A DNA stretch of 64,000 nt from Mercenaria mercenaria (lineage: Eukaryota; Mollusca; Bivalvia; Venerida; Veneridae). The notes under the pieces were generated by a model. The model was given only the letters and a program-made list of their open reading frames with translations. It did not search any database and had not been told where the DNA came from. The stretch lies in the NCBI RefSeq assembly GCF_021730395.1, contig NC_069375.1, positions 64,941,501 to 65,005,500 of the forward strand. The letters run 5' to 3'. How positions within the stretch are numbered: the stretch's first letter is position 1; each line of letters starts with the position of its first letter. A program made the translations under genes and the position numbers. Below are positions 14,401 through 25,650 of the stretch, one piece after another.

Positions 14401-17121
14401 TGAAAAGTGACTCCGCACCGACCTACTCTCTTGTTTCTACGATACAGCCTTGAAATTTGGGTGACATGTACAGGTTTGCACGCTGTTCTTAAAAGTGACT
14501 TTCAGTGACCACGAATGTTACCTACTGACCTACTTTTTTAATATTTTAGCATCAGTTTGGCATTTGATACATACAGCTCATATTACTCAGGTGAGCGATC
14601 AAGGGTCATTATGACGTTGACGTTGTTTGGCTCCCTAGCAAAAGAAATTAAATCGTCTTGATATTTAAACACATGTATGTTAGTCAGTAGCAATTTATAA
14701 TCTCATAAGGCTTTATCAAGCTTCCACGTGTTTCGTATTATTTTTATGAATAAGCCAATACCGTTTGAATTAACGGAAATGAGATAACACGAAACATTTA
14801 TTTCAGTTTTATCAGCCTCTTTAAGTATACTGAAGTAAATTATTCAATAATTCAACTTTATTTGTTACGCGTAAACATTTATAAACAACCATTAAAATAC
14901 ATTTGCTGTTGAAATTGGACAAAACTTCACAATTAAATAAAACACATGATGTATTAAAACCGACGGTTTAACCAAATGTAAAGCCATGAGTTTTATTGAA
15001 CAGAAAACAGTAAAATTAGGGAAATGGAAATAATTCTTTGCTTTCGAAAGAAAGTTATTAGTTTGACCACAGATCTTTTAGTTAGATAGTTTCCTTTAAA
15101 CAGGCCAAAGTCAAGACCAGACATTCAGGAAAATCTGTTTTAAATACATTGGATGTCGAGAGACAAAACAAAATAGATCAATTGGATTTAAAAAGTTTCT
15201 TTCATTTGCATTTTAAGGATTGATTTCTGTATTTCTGAGTTATATGCATGGTATTGCATTTGCAAAATAATGTGCAAATTCATCAAAAAAAAAAAACCTT
15301 TGCATAAACCAAGAAATAATAATTCCTTCTGTAGAAGGAACAATCTTATTTGACTGGATTAATTTCTGTTTACCATATCTTCGCCTTCTTGCAGATATTT
15401 GGTCTGAATCTATGCTGACTGATATAGATAGCCGCTATAGCCAATCAGAAGAGTATACCCATCCTATAGGACAACAAACACTGCAAGGTAAAACAACGTC
15501 GGTTTCTTCTCATATGCCCATGCTAAAAGCGTTAATGTAGGCATAAACAAAGAGCAGCCACTGCGAATAGTTTCAAATGTCAGCCGACAATAGCTTTCAG
15601 CTTTCGAAATATGTACAATTATATTTATATGTCGTATTTGTAATTAACTCTTACCACGCTGGACACGATTGATTCTGCCTTTGCGACCAGTGTACATCAT
15701 TTTCAGCCTGAATATTCATGCACTCTGATTATGATCTGCACTGTTCGCAATTCAGTCAGTATCTTTTTGGTAATGGTACTGCCCAAATTTAAAGATGAAC
15801 AAGTTCATTATTATAATAGCTATTTTGCAGGGTAAGGGTTAACATTTCCATTTATGAACTAATTGTTATACTTAATGTAGTTAAAATACGGTATATTGAG
15901 AGTATATTGGCTGTCAGTTGGCAAGGGTGGCTACAGATACATCTATTTCAGAAATCAGTATAGTTAGATATTCGTTGCCTAAAAGTAGTATTCCTGTTGC
16001 CATATTATACCTCCTTGCTATTTTAATATGCATTCATGTGGCAAATCCATACATGATATTGTGTGAATAGATTTTGATTGCGTTGAATTTGTTTACTTAA
16101 TATTCCAGGAATTAATTTGAGGATTCCACCATTACTTCTGCCGAAAGTTCCTTTGCCTTTCTTTCATTGTGTAAAGAAAACACCAAAGCACACAGACCTA
16201 TCATTTCATCTGTGTGAGGCATTGAATGAAATGGAAATTGACATGCTAAGGAAAACCCGTTCCAAAGTATTAAGCATGGCTGAATTTACAAACAGTATTC
16301 ATGTAGTATTCAAATCGAATGCATTTCCACGTGAATCGATAAATACAGAATTACTTGAAGTTGCCTTGGATTTTCAGTCTGGGATCTCAAAAGATATTAA
16401 CGAAATAGAAGCTACAGGTTATATAATAAAACCTGAATTTGCAGGAAATAGTTTCATCGGTAAATATAACAGAGTGGGACCTAGTTTAATTTATGTGAAT
16501 TACTTAGAATTTCTTCAAAGTATAGAATGGCCTGCATATGCCCAGGAACGTTTACTTCAGCGAAATGGAAGTTTTTCGAGAGAAACAAAACTACATTTGA
16601 TGCAACACAAGTGCACGCTCGAGCAAGTACAGTCTGAATACAGTCCTTTTCTATGGCGTTTCACTTCAAAATTGCAAGAGAGGTACTTAATTGAACATTT
16701 AAATGATTTGCAGTGGAATTGTCTCTTTGCAATGCGTAATCTCTTGAATGAAAACACAGTATTTACTGATGAAGCATTTTGCATGAGCTTATTTTACACA
16801 ATGGAAAGGCTTCCAACAAAAATGTGGAATGAAAGAGAAAATTATTTGTCATGCCTCATGGAATGTCTCTGCACATTGTTACAATTCGTGGAAAACAGTT
16901 TCGTGTCAAATTTCTTTTGGCCTACAAACAACATCCTATTAGAAACAATTAGTGCTGAGGAAAGAAAACGGATGGTTGCTAAAATTACAGATATGGTTGA
17001 AAACCCATTTGAAACTTTTTTTAGGTTACCTTGGGCTGAGGTTCAAAATGAGGTTCGAACTTCTCTCCGGATGTTACATTACATTGAAAAAGATTTAAGG
17101 GGGATTCAGCATTCTGATTAG
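7778..17121 (+). CDS. HEPN (DZIP3-type) protein with two tandem TRADD-N-like modules, 8 coding exons
   Basis: My splice model joins 7778-8426, 8867-8971, 9322-9714, 9966-10199, 10715-10839, 12624-12723, 15395-15487 and 16109-17121. It totals 2712 nt, 903 aa plus TAG. Every junction uses GT/AG and keeps frame; all introns are phase 1 except the one between exons 5 and 6 (phase 0). Residues 1-150 resemble the HEPN domain of DZIP3/hRUL138-like proteins, with RNDLSH at 112-117 matching the Rx4H signature of HEPN ribonucleases. Residues 165-250 are charged, helical and probably coiled coil. Two related alpha/beta modules follow at about 317-378 and 395-460. Residues 461-565 are low-complexity linker on three small exons, and 566-903 are an unrecognised helical region. 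No signal peptide, P-loop or RING was seen. Bivalve HEPN-DZIP3 proteins often carry an NTPase after this domain; this one does not. ATG 7778 is preceded by TTATCTTTCAG, so an upstream untranslated exon is likely. Family membership is known; an RNA-cleaving or death-signalling role is inference. Confidence 0.8.
9322..9714 (+). CDS. Exon 3 of the HEPN gene: first alpha/beta module
   Basis: Encodes residues 252-382. After a helical stretch comes a module with a beta strand (SCVFIWVRCNT), a helix (GLRGILEYI), a second helix (RLDKLSEAVM) and a strand (ISCKFSCSIV). Its pattern matches the module on exon 4. The exon is bounded by phase-1 introns on both sides. The in-frame ATG at 9258 lies in the upstream intron and is not needed. 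Confidence 0.75.
9966..10199 (+). CDS. Exon 4 of the HEPN gene: second alpha/beta module
   Basis: Encodes residues 383-460. SSIIVPIRCKT, GLSRIWEMVEGG, FEDFSQTISNVVG and VTVTASID line up with the strand-helix-helix-strand order of exon 3. An acidic linker (AEEDGEND) precedes it. Phase-1 introns on both sides make it a symmetric exon that can be duplicated or shuffled without breaking frame. Confidence 0.75.
10715..10839 (+). CDS. Exon 5 of the HEPN gene
   Basis: Acceptor TTTACAG, then an open 125-nt exon whose product contains the helical stretch EVNELFTNLRNIKSMM and ends at GAG before donor GTACAA. It enters in phase 1 and leaves in phase 0. No domain recognised. It is too short to be found as an isolated open frame and was placed from phase and splice sites. 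Confidence 0.65.
11199..11332. repeat. Palindromic MITE-like repeat
   Basis: TTTGTTTGTTTTCGTGAATA at the left is mirrored by TATTCACGAAAAACAAACAAA at the right. The middle also folds (GGAATATATCTCACC against GGTGAGATATATTCC). It lies in intron 5 of the HEPN gene. A partly related hairpin with GTGAAAATATGAAAT lies at about 10,905-10,965. Confidence 0.75.
11371..11424. repeat. CA/CG dinucleotide microsatellite
   Basis: A run of CA repeats with a short GCGCGCG interruption, in intron 5 of the HEPN gene. The histidine/threonine-rich open frame across it is not coding. Confidence 0.9.
11640..12540. repeat. Tandem array, ~157-bp unit, about five copies
   Basis: Units share GTGACACGTTGTCTCCTTAT, then AACATTTATGCC, then ATTTCAAAATCCCTT, then a GACCGGACACGAAACAGACC-like block and CTAAGTGTGACCTTGACCTT-like text. 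The TGACACGTT-type starts fall near 11,775, 11,915, 12,073, 12,231 and 12,387, so spacing is mostly 156-158 bp. The array ends in ACGGACGCACGCACGCACG. It sits in intron 5 directly before exon 6. The several open frames across it are repeat read-through. Confidence 0.8.
12624..12723 (+). CDS. Exon 6 of the HEPN gene
   Basis: Acceptor CTTTACAG, then 100 nt open in the required frame (product begins ELGSYEAGDSF) and a strong donor GTAATA. The exon is squeezed between two repeat arrays that fill introns 5 and 6. No domain recognised. Confidence 0.65.
12780..14610. repeat. 1.8-kb element with ~166-bp tandem array
   Basis: The left end carries a hairpin (CTCACTTGAGCC/GGCTCAAGGTGAG, about 12,791-12,817); the right end carries CTCAGGTGAGCGATC. 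Between them a unit with AATCTTCTTGTC, then AACCACAAGGCCTAGG, then GTATGTAACATCATC, then GCCCCGCCCCGGGGGTCA recurs eight to nine times. Starts fall near 13,300, 13,474, 13,640, 13,805, 13,973, 14,136 and 14,302. It fills most of intron 6 of the HEPN gene and has no coding capacity. Confidence 0.8.
15395..15487 (+). CDS. Exon 7 of the HEPN gene
   Basis: Acceptor TTCTTGCAG, then a 93-nt open exon (product begins DIWSESMLTDID) and donor GTAAAA; phase 1 on both sides. Hydrophilic linker sequence without a recognised domain. Confidence 0.65.
15644..15842. mobile_element. MITE with TTAACYCTTACC terminal inverted repeats
   Basis: TTAACTCTTACC at 15,644 is mirrored by GGTAAGGGTTAA ending at 15,842. 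The interior (TTTGCGACCAGTGTACATCA, then GATCTGCACTGTTCGC) forms an imperfect palindrome. A second, more decayed member lies at 37,268-37,452. It sits in intron 7 of the HEPN gene. Confidence 0.75.
16109..17121 (+). CDS. Exon 8 of the HEPN gene: 338-residue C-terminal region of unknown family
   Basis: After acceptor TATTCCAG one long exon runs to TAG 17119-17121. It starts with a proline-rich stretch (IPPLLLPKVPLPFF). The rest is predicted mainly helical, rich in Leu, Phe, Trp and Cys, with no motif I recognise and no membrane segment. It is linked to the upstream exons by phase (an incoming single base completes GGA) and by strand. It could in principle be the body of a separate gene, but no alternative start exon was seen. 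Confidence 0.75.
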
Positions 17122-18678
17122 ATTTATAAACATGAAACGTACAATGATTTATATTTCAACTTTTATTAGTAGACAAAGGAATGCTAAATAGGTAAATGTT
17201 AAAAATCTCAAACGTGAAAGTAGTTGATATGATGAACATTTTGCCTTGGTAACCATTTATCAATATATTACAAATACTTATTCAAGAATAAAGGATCATT
17301 TTAACCAGGGAAGATGAAAATTCTTTTTACTGTAGCAGTTAATTATACTTCTGTAATTAAATGTTTCATCTGCGTTAAGTCTCATGTTTGTTTGTCTATG
17401 TCTCTTCAAATTAAAAATGTATACAAGTTTGAAGAACACAACCCTCAAAAGGTATTTCATGTTTAAAGAAGAAAAATATCAATATCGAACAAATCTCTAC
17501 TTTTATCCAATTAAGACTTAATAATGGAAGACTGTGTTGCTGATTTCTGCATTAGTACATGCAAATAAATTAAGCTTAGATAAGCTTAAATTGTGTATGC
17601 CGTGGGGCTTGTGTTTCCATGGTAATGCATTTTCTCTTATTTTTAAGCAAAAACATTAATATAAAGTTCTATCTTCTTTTCCGATTGCTTCAGTGCCGTT
17701 TCCTTTACAATCTAACTGAAGTATTTGGATTAAGTATGAGCAGAATATCAACCACTTCTTTTTTACAACATTACTTTTACTCACCCAAGTATTTGAAATA
17801 CAATATGGGGATAAAGGAACAAATAAAACATAAGATACAATCATTCCGGTACAAGTTTTTTTTTATCATTATTATTATTATTTTCAGCAACAGGTAACAT
17901 AACATGGCATACAAAATATGAAGAGTTTTACGTTCAATGCAATGCATCATTTATCATATACAGATCACAATGAAATGTTTTACTACACGTACATATGGAT
18001 AGCATTATAATGTGTATTGTTTTGAAAAACACAAAGACAAACAAAATTTCCCTAACATAGAGTTCAAACAAGTTCGAAACAAGATCTCAGTGTTTAGGAT
18101 AGTTTTAAAAAAGTATATTGACCTGCTGATATCAACCACTTGATATTGTATCTTATCGTATCTTAACAATCTAAGTAACCATGCATGGCATGGTAACAGA
18201 AACGTTTAAGATAATTTATTTTTCTCGTTTTTCTTATTTTCTTAAAAAAAATTAAATAAGCTTTCATGTAACTTCCAACAATCATTTTTAAAGTATGACA
18301 TATATTTGATTAATTTTCATTAATTAAGACAAATATCTTAACTTACATATAGGAAAATCACATGTGCTTGCAATTATCATTCTCTTAGATCATTTTGAAA
18401 AACAGTTAAAAAGCTGAAATGTGTTCTTTAAGTAGATCGGTGTATAGTCGCAGCATTCATTTCCCTGCTTAAAGATAACGATGCCACTATTTTATCTAAC
18501 ATGGGCAGTTCTTGTATGATTATTTTTAAATATATACCAAAATTACTAATGGAAATGAAAATATAGGTATTACAAATCAAGGTGCTCAATTTCTAATTAC
18601 AAATGACCATGTTCAATTTGCTTACAACCTCCTATTTTCGTTATAAAATCAGACACCATCATCCATTTGGTAACTTCA
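17122..18678. other. 3' flank of the HEPN gene, no further gene seen
   Basis: AT-rich. AATAAA at about 17,287 is a possible polyadenylation signal for the HEPN gene. Other open frames here are short and featureless. Confidence 0.5.
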
Positions 18679-18804
18679 GTATATAATAGGGTTATTATAA
18701 CAGTAGCTTGATCTAGGATGCAGTATTCGGCTCGAGTGGATTTTGCCAGATCGGATCTCACGAGGCGCGCAAGCTACTGTTATAATGCCCCTTTTATTAT
18801 ATAC
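18679..18804. mobile_element. Short TIR element (MITE)
   Basis: ATATAATAGGGTTATTATAA with CAGTAGCTTG on the left is mirrored by CAAGCTACTG and TTATAATGCCCC on the right. The centre is GC-rich (CACGAGGCGCGC). It has no coding capacity. Confidence 0.7.
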
Positions 18805-20228
18805 CTTTACCATAAGATGACCATGTGTCAAAAAATGAAAGAGCAATTTCCTCATTATACATTAAACTGTAATGGTTATGGAAGTTGAGCTGGCTTAGAA
18901 AAAATTCCATTGTCAATGTTGTACCTGACTGTTACGAAAAAAATAGTGCATTAAAAAGGATACACGGGTAAATTTGTGGACCAAAAATAAAATCCGCTAA
19001 ATCATTGCAGAAATCACACTGATATGCATAGTTAAATACATGTTATGGCTTCTAATTTTGGTGATATGGATGTGCAATTCCCTGACCTCATACAGTATGC
19101 GTACAGTGTTCCTGGTTACAGTAGGATATCATGTATTGCAGCTATAAAATGTCACGCTCATCTTCTCTGTTTTTTACCTTGAAAAGGTAAGGTAGTTGAG
19201 GAATGATGGTTGAATTCTTGTTTGGATCATTTGCTATATGTTTTCGCGCCCACACGTATTGTCATATAGGATACACTCAATGCCTTTTTTTTACATTTTT
19301 TTGTAAATTCGTAAAATGTGTTGCACAGGACTCCTCTCACTCACGTACCACACTAAAAATTCGAGGACAGACAAATTGCAAATGCAATAGCATCAAAACG
19401 TACGTTGATGATAATACAGTTCAGGTGAAAAATATCTAAAAAAAAAAAAAAAATAACACACAAGTAGAATGTTGTATTAACAAGTATAATGGTGTCTCAA
19501 CAATATGTACTCATAATTGACTATGTAGCAATCACTTTACATTGGAAACATATCAATTCATTCTTATTGTCACAATTGTTCCAGAATTATGCCCGAAATA
19601 CTTCACAATTTAAAACGAGATAACTTCAGTTTGGAAAATAGTCAGGTGTAAAAAGATATCATAATGTACATATTGCTAAAAATCTTAGCATACGTTATGA
19701 AATAGGTTAAAAATTTGGATTGATGCGAGTTGAGGTAAAATACTATGATAGCATTAAGTAATAAATGCAGGCAATAATGACACAAAACAAAAATATGACT
19801 TCACTTTAGCATTTTTATAAATTATTTTCAACTAACAAACAAGTAGTATGTTGTTTCAACAACTGTTACCTTTACTTGATCTGTGTAGCAATCACTTTAT
19901 ATTTTTAATTTGTTCATTCATTTTGTATTGTTATTCTTTAGAATTGCATCACAACAAAACGGAAACTACTTCAAATATGTGTTATTCTATGTGATGGTCA
20001 AAAATAACAATTCACGCGTTATTAAATGGTTGTCATTGTTAGATAAGAACATTGATAAGTGTTTTGCTGTTATTTTTGTTGTTGTTGTAGTTCTGTTATA
20101 ATGCATGTGCTGCCACCTGTTGTCTCCCGTTCTATGATCAGTTTCTGTTCGTTCAGAATATTTGTTTTATACCAAACAGACCAGAAGACCCTGGAAAATT
20201 AAAAGCAATTATGTTAGAAAATAGAAAA

Positions 20229-20577
20229 AGTGGAAATTTCACAGGTCGCTCAACACGACAAAACGAAAATGTTGCAGTCTCAGTTTGATTGAGCCTGTTT
20301 ATGGACGGTAGTGGAAATGCATGCTACCGTCCACGCCCGCTAGCCCCGGGTTGAGCAGGACTCAATATTTACACATGCTAAATGTACAAAAAGCAATTTA
20401 GAGACATCCGCAGACGTATTCAAACGGTGGTGCACATGGAACCTTCAATGATACACAGGTTGTGGCGTGTAATTCCATGAAAAGCGGCGTTTCGTCCCCA
20501 GATAAAAACAATGGGTTTTCCCCAAACGAGAAACCAGTGGGTAGAACTAAACAAACTGGAATTAAGAAAGGGGATCT
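20229..20577 (-). repeat. Interspersed repeat, family R1, minus copy
   Basis: The reverse complement of this block matches 41,066-41,425 closely across its whole length, including the ATGGACGGTAGTGGAAATGC/CCGTCCA hairpin, CCCCGGGTTGAGCAG and the distal GTTTAGTTCTACCCACTG-like text. A decayed third copy lies at 56,290-56,590. The open frames across it on the minus strand belong to the repeat. Confidence 0.8.
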
Positions 20578-21616
20578 GAGGTAATGAAGCCTGCATATCA
20601 CTCTTAAAACCCATTTTTGAAGATCATTCTCAAGTATTTTCGAATAAATTTTGTAAAGCGTTGTAGTAACCTTAAGTGTATTTAATTCTACATAACTTAA
20701 ATGGTCAATTTCAAAATTCAAGTTTTTGTATGATTTGCCTCAATATCAATCTAAGTGCAAGGTCATATTGTTTTGCACATACTTCCTTTGCTTAAAATAG
20801 ATAAATGCTAAGATAAACTATATCTAATTTCACTAAAAATTTGTTAACTTTCCCTTATCTGTATAAATCTAACCACACAATTTTTTATAAGACTTATTGC
20901 AAATGCGTGGCTCTGAAGCTGTGTTTTTAGTGTTCTGTGCTTCCGAGAAATCTATACCTATACCTATTATCTTATGTTTTTTGTAACGTTTACTGTTTGC
21001 ATATTACCTTGAAACGAAATAGAATAGAATAGTTATGTGAAACCAACTTGTCGTCATGGTAACATGCCGCCTGATTAGTTATTTTATGTGTTCATACATA
21101 TTAAGACTACATGTGTATATATTCAATATTAAAGTTTCATGAAACAAACTTGTATTGTATCTGTATCTTTTATACGGCTCCTTAACTAATTATGTACAGA
21201 TGATAAGATATAAGGTAATAAGTATATTAATAAAAGTATGCCATTTCTGGAAATGCACCCACATATCTCGGATATAAACTAAAAGGTCAAACCACTTGTA
21301 ATTGGTATCATTAAATATTCTGGTTGTTGATCGATTTCGGAATTAACTTGTAATTGCGTTAACTACAGTTTTGTTGAATATGCCGTCTAAGCACCATATC
21401 AAAGTCACTTCCAGGTCAGGATCGAACCGCAAATGTTGCAAATACAGCGAGACAACCACTCGGCTATTTAAATTTTGGCTGGATTTTGTCGCCAGGCACT
21501 TGGGTTTTCCGCAATGATTTACTTGATTATATTTTTCTAAAGAATTCAAATAGTCAAATAACAACTAAGTACTAGTAAATGCTTGGAGTGTAGTAAGTAA
21601 TCAATCTATAGAGCAT

Positions 21617-21790
21617 AGAATGCAACCAAGCAAAATAATGGCAGACTCGGTTTGACTTAGTCTATTCATGATAAGTAATGAAAAATGCAACGCCATTGAC
21701 GCTCCTTATCACCGGAACTCTGTTATAACAAAGGATTGAATAGACTCCGTGACCATTAACAATCAAAAATACATAACAAAATTGATTCAA
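21617..21790. repeat. Interspersed repeat, family R2 fragment
   Basis: ATGCAACCAAGCAAAATAA, then GACTCGGTTTGACTTAGTC and ACTCCGTGACC. Related text recurs at 35,770-35,990, 40,455-40,690 and about 61,600-61,670. Confidence 0.55.
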
Positions 21791-22469
21791 AAGGAATAGT
21801 CATTTTTCCAGAACGCAACCTCCCAAAGCAAAACCACATATACGTGCATACGTGCGTGTCTGTGTGCGTGACTTAGCAACCTTTTTTAAATGGTAAACTG
21901 CGGGCAAATCCTCACTATCTATACCCTATATGCTCAAAATTTACAGAACAGTGTAAATAAATACTCCCATCAGACTAAATTTGGGGAGACTGCAAAATAA
22001 TAATAAAATACGAAAACTGAACACAACGTAAATGCATTTGAAGCATCTGCTGTCTGATTACTAACCCGAGTAGTTTTAAGTGTTCAATGTTCGGTTATGT
22101 TTTTTCATTCTTATAAAGAAATCTTTGATAAAAATTAGCGTAATACTTTGCGTTTTCTTGCTTTAAAAGTGACTCAGAAGTATATCATGAACCTTTGAAG
22201 AATTATTATTAGCATAGGTATATCGTAAAGTGTTGTGTTCTTTGATAGCTGAAACACTTGATGAAATATATTCGTAAGTGTGAGGAGACAAGTGAGGTGT
22301 ACAAGGATATACTATGATTGTTATCTCAGATATTTATATGCGTCAAATTCATTTGAAAAATGGAAGTGTTGTTATGCCTTCCTTCGAAAAAGTAAGGGTA
22401 ATATATTGTTTTGCACAAACTAGTCACGTAGGTAGGTAAGTCGATTGGTTTACGAAAGGTTGAAACTGA

Positions 22470-24480
22470 ATTTATTTCACTAAACGCCTATTTCTATACA
22501 ATGTCATATTCATTCATTGGCGTTGTACATAATAATAATAATAATAATAATAATACAAATGATAATAATAATAATAATGATAATAATGATAATAATGATA
22601 ATATTAACCATCATCTTCATCATCATGAAGATGAAGATGATAATGATGATAACTTTTTGAAGCAAACAGGCATGACCGCACCCTGTCCCCTTAGGCCACT
22701 TTACCCATATTGCCGTATACTTGTGCTTAAAGCCTTCTGAAATACAGTGTATTCCGAGTTCCTTTAATATATCAAGTGATTTACTTGCGTAGTACTAACG
22801 GTAGTTCATTTCACAGTTTTGGATCAATAGTACAGAAACATCTATCATTAAATGTTTGGCATTACATAACTATATACAGAATGTTTTGACGATCTTCAAC
22901 GTTGCTCCGCCAGTTGACAGCTATACATGAAATACACTATTATAATCTCAATCTTTGCTTTTACCGGCAACCAACGAAGTCATACAATGCTTATTTGGAA
23001 CTTTCAAATTTCCTCCTGTTAAAAACAAGTTTTGCGAACATGTCTGAACACGTTGCATCTTACGCACCTCAAGGTTAGAGCTACACCATACAGTATGACA
23101 TTGCAGTAATCAAATTGTGAAATAACTAAAGACAAAACTAGAATTTCAGTGGCTGCTTTTGTCAAACATGTTCGGATGTTCTTTATTCGTAGTTAATTCA
23201 GCATGGCTGTTCAACACTTGTGAATAACATGATCTATAAAGATCAAGGTTTCGTCAAGAAGTGCACCAAGATATTTTATTTCACATTTGATATCATCACT
23301 AGCAATGTTAATCGGTTTCATAGAACGATGTTTAATTGAGGTCTGATACAAACATAATAAATTCAGTTTTTGAAGAGTTCGTTTCTAAATTGTTTCTATT
23401 CATCCGGTCTCCGACCGCTTGTGATTTTACGGGAGCAGATGTGGGACGAAAGATTTATTTGCTATATGATCATCGGCAAAACCGTAGAATGATATGGCTT
23501 TGAGAATGACATCAAAAAGAGTTCCAGCATAGGTGAGATATAGCCACGGACCAAGGCAACAACCTTAGGGCACACTGCATTTAAGATGGCGGTCTGAAAA
23601 ATATACATTGTTGATATTAACCTTACAAGTACGATGCCTTAAGTAGGAGCTTTTTCACTGCATCTTTAATCAATTCAGTAAATTTGTCTAAATTTTCGTA
23701 CATCCCTTACTTCAGGTTTAAAGGTTTGGTATTCACTTAGGGGTTGACTTTATTTGAGAGTTTTGGTCATGATCAAGTCAGCATATTTTTCGGCCAATAA
23801 ATTATTAGACTCTTCTTGAGGCTTGGGTTTTCAGATTTTGTACAAGTTAGTTCAGATACTAATCTATACAGAGTCTTGAAATCACCTTTAACGTTCCCTA
23901 TGTTTTCACTATTTGACGTTTGATTTCAAAATTACATTTGTTTCCTACTGCCTTTTACTACTCAACACTGTTCTGTTTTACCTAACGCCTCCATTTACGC
24001 TTAGACTCTCTAACTTGTTTTGGATGTTGCGAATTGTCATTGAACCATGGTTTCGGTCCTCTATGAATTATAGTTTTCTATTTAGGGCAGTATGTGTATT
24101 CAGGACATCCTCTATTTCTGATTCCAACTCATTCACAAACTTGTTGATATTCTGTGAATGAAAGTTTATTGCACATATGTCACTTCAAGTTTCTGAATGA
24201 TACGCTTTTTTAACATCTAAGAGAACCTGAACCAGGTTCCAGGTTCACATTTCTCTACATGAACACTATTAAATGACTCAGTTATAACTAGATCCAAGCT
24301 TTGTCCTCCTGTACGAATACTGAAATCAACATGCTTTTTCAGGCCCATTACTACAGGGGAGTCCTTCTAGTTAGTAATATCACTCTTGTCACAGTTTATA
24401 TGCAAATTGAAATCGCCCATTATAAGAAAATTTTCAATATGTTGTAAAATGGTTTCAGTGAAGTCAAAGAATTCAACAAA
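22470..24480 (-). mobile_element. Decayed LINE (endonuclease and reverse transcriptase remnants)
   Basis: On the minus strand, fragments near 24,200-24,420 read GDFNLHINCDKSDITN and TGGQSLDLVITESFN, the end of an apurinic-type endonuclease domain. Fragments near 23,430-23,590 read LGPWLYLTYAGTLFDVI and FYGFADDHIANKSF, that is the RT B and C boxes with a diverged FADD. Further on come CEIKYLGALLDETL and DHVIHKC. The frame is interrupted by many stops and shifts, so it is an old copy. The 3' end carries an AAT/GAT microsatellite (22,528-22,650) and matches the solo fragment at 1,340-1,565. Confidence 0.8.
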
Positions 24481-24559
24481 GAACTAGTTACCAGTCGATG
24501 GAGCCAGGGTCTATACAAACCCACTGCGTGTAATGTTGATAGAATAATTAGACTTATGA

Positions 24560-24910
24560 ACTAGATATCGCCTATGGCTTGGGGGTCAGAAGGCAAAAGG
24601 TCAAAGTCGTTGTGATATTTGAGACTGTTAATGGTTGTTTATTGAAAGCTGAAGATGGCTTAGACCTATGGGTGTATTACATGATTTTCAATAGTCAATA
24701 GGTGAGCTCAGTTGTTCAGGAGGTTAAAGGTCAAGGTCACAGTGACGTTGAGACTTAAATGGTTTAGGATTTGCAGCTGGGGAAGGTCTATTGCCGTCAA
24801 AATTCATAGTATGCTTATATATCGTCAGTTGATGAACCGTAACGTATCTTGGGTCATTAGGTCAAAAATCAAAGTAACAGTAGCTTACACACCCATTTTC
24901 CTCTGACAGA
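24560..24910. repeat. Interspersed repeat with GGTCAAGGTCACAGTGAC motifs
   Basis: Two loosely repeated halves (about 24,585 and 24,720) share GGTCAAAGTC/GGTCAAGGTC followed by a TTGAGACT-like block. This is repeat text of the kind that fills bivalve introns. No coding signal; the open frame at 24,712-24,906 is not supported. Confidence 0.5.
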
Positions 24911-25413
24911 CCATCACGGAGGCATATGTATTTTACAAATAGCTTTTGTAATTTGTGTAATAACGGAGTCCTTCCGTGTCCTGCCATCGCACAATCAAAG
25001 AGGTAAACGTAAATGCTGCAAAATACTGAGGATGCATAAAATGTACATGTTTAATACATATCGTCAAGATAGTTGAGCAGAACAGACATTCTGGAAAATA
25101 TTTAGCATTTATAATTCAAATATGAAATGTTTTATCAATTATTTTGTCTACAAATAAATTATTAAAATAATCTTGAAATACGTCTTTAAAGGCAGTGGTG
25201 ATATCTGCATGTCTAATTGCGATAACTGTAATTATAATCTCTCATGGCAATATTAAAAACATCAACGACAAGTGACGCGTAATTAGTTCTGATGGGAATA
25301 CCACAAACTTGTCGAAATAAAACATCTCAAAACTTGACGCAAAAGCTTACTAGTCCATATATTATGACCTGTAATAAATGGTTTGACATAATAACAAGTC
25401 ATAAATATTCATT

Positions 25414-25650
25414 TGAGCCGTGCCATGAGAAAAGCAACATAGTGGGTTTGCGACCAGCATGGATCCAGACCAGCCTGCGCATCCGCGCAGTCTGGTCAGG
25501 CTCCATGCTGTTCGCTTTTAAAGCCTATTGGAATTGGAGAAACTGTTAGCGAACAGCATGGAGCCTGATCAGACTGCGCGGATGCGCAGGCTGGTCTGGA
25601 TCCATGCTGGTCGCAAACCCACTTTGTTGGTTTTCTCATGGCACGGCTCA
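25414..25650. mobile_element. 237-bp palindromic element, copy A
   Basis: It begins TGAGCCGTGCCATGAG and ends CTCATGGCACGGCTCA. The arms are nearly perfect reverse complements (GCGACCAGCATGGATCCAGA, then CGCATCCGCGCAGTCTGGTC). They are separated by a short non-palindromic centre with AAAGCCTATTGGAATTGGAG. Copies B (46,735-46,971) and C (59,840-60,076) have the same 237-bp length, with the centre in the opposite orientation. Confidence 0.9.

Noticed and set aside
12780-14610. CRISPR-like regular array
   Set aside because: Units are about 166 bp and degenerate with no constant short repeat and unique spacers; this is a eukaryotic intronic tandem array.
20398-20721. 107-codon minus-strand open frame
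   Set aside because: It lies mostly inside interspersed repeat R1, whose other copies do not keep this frame.
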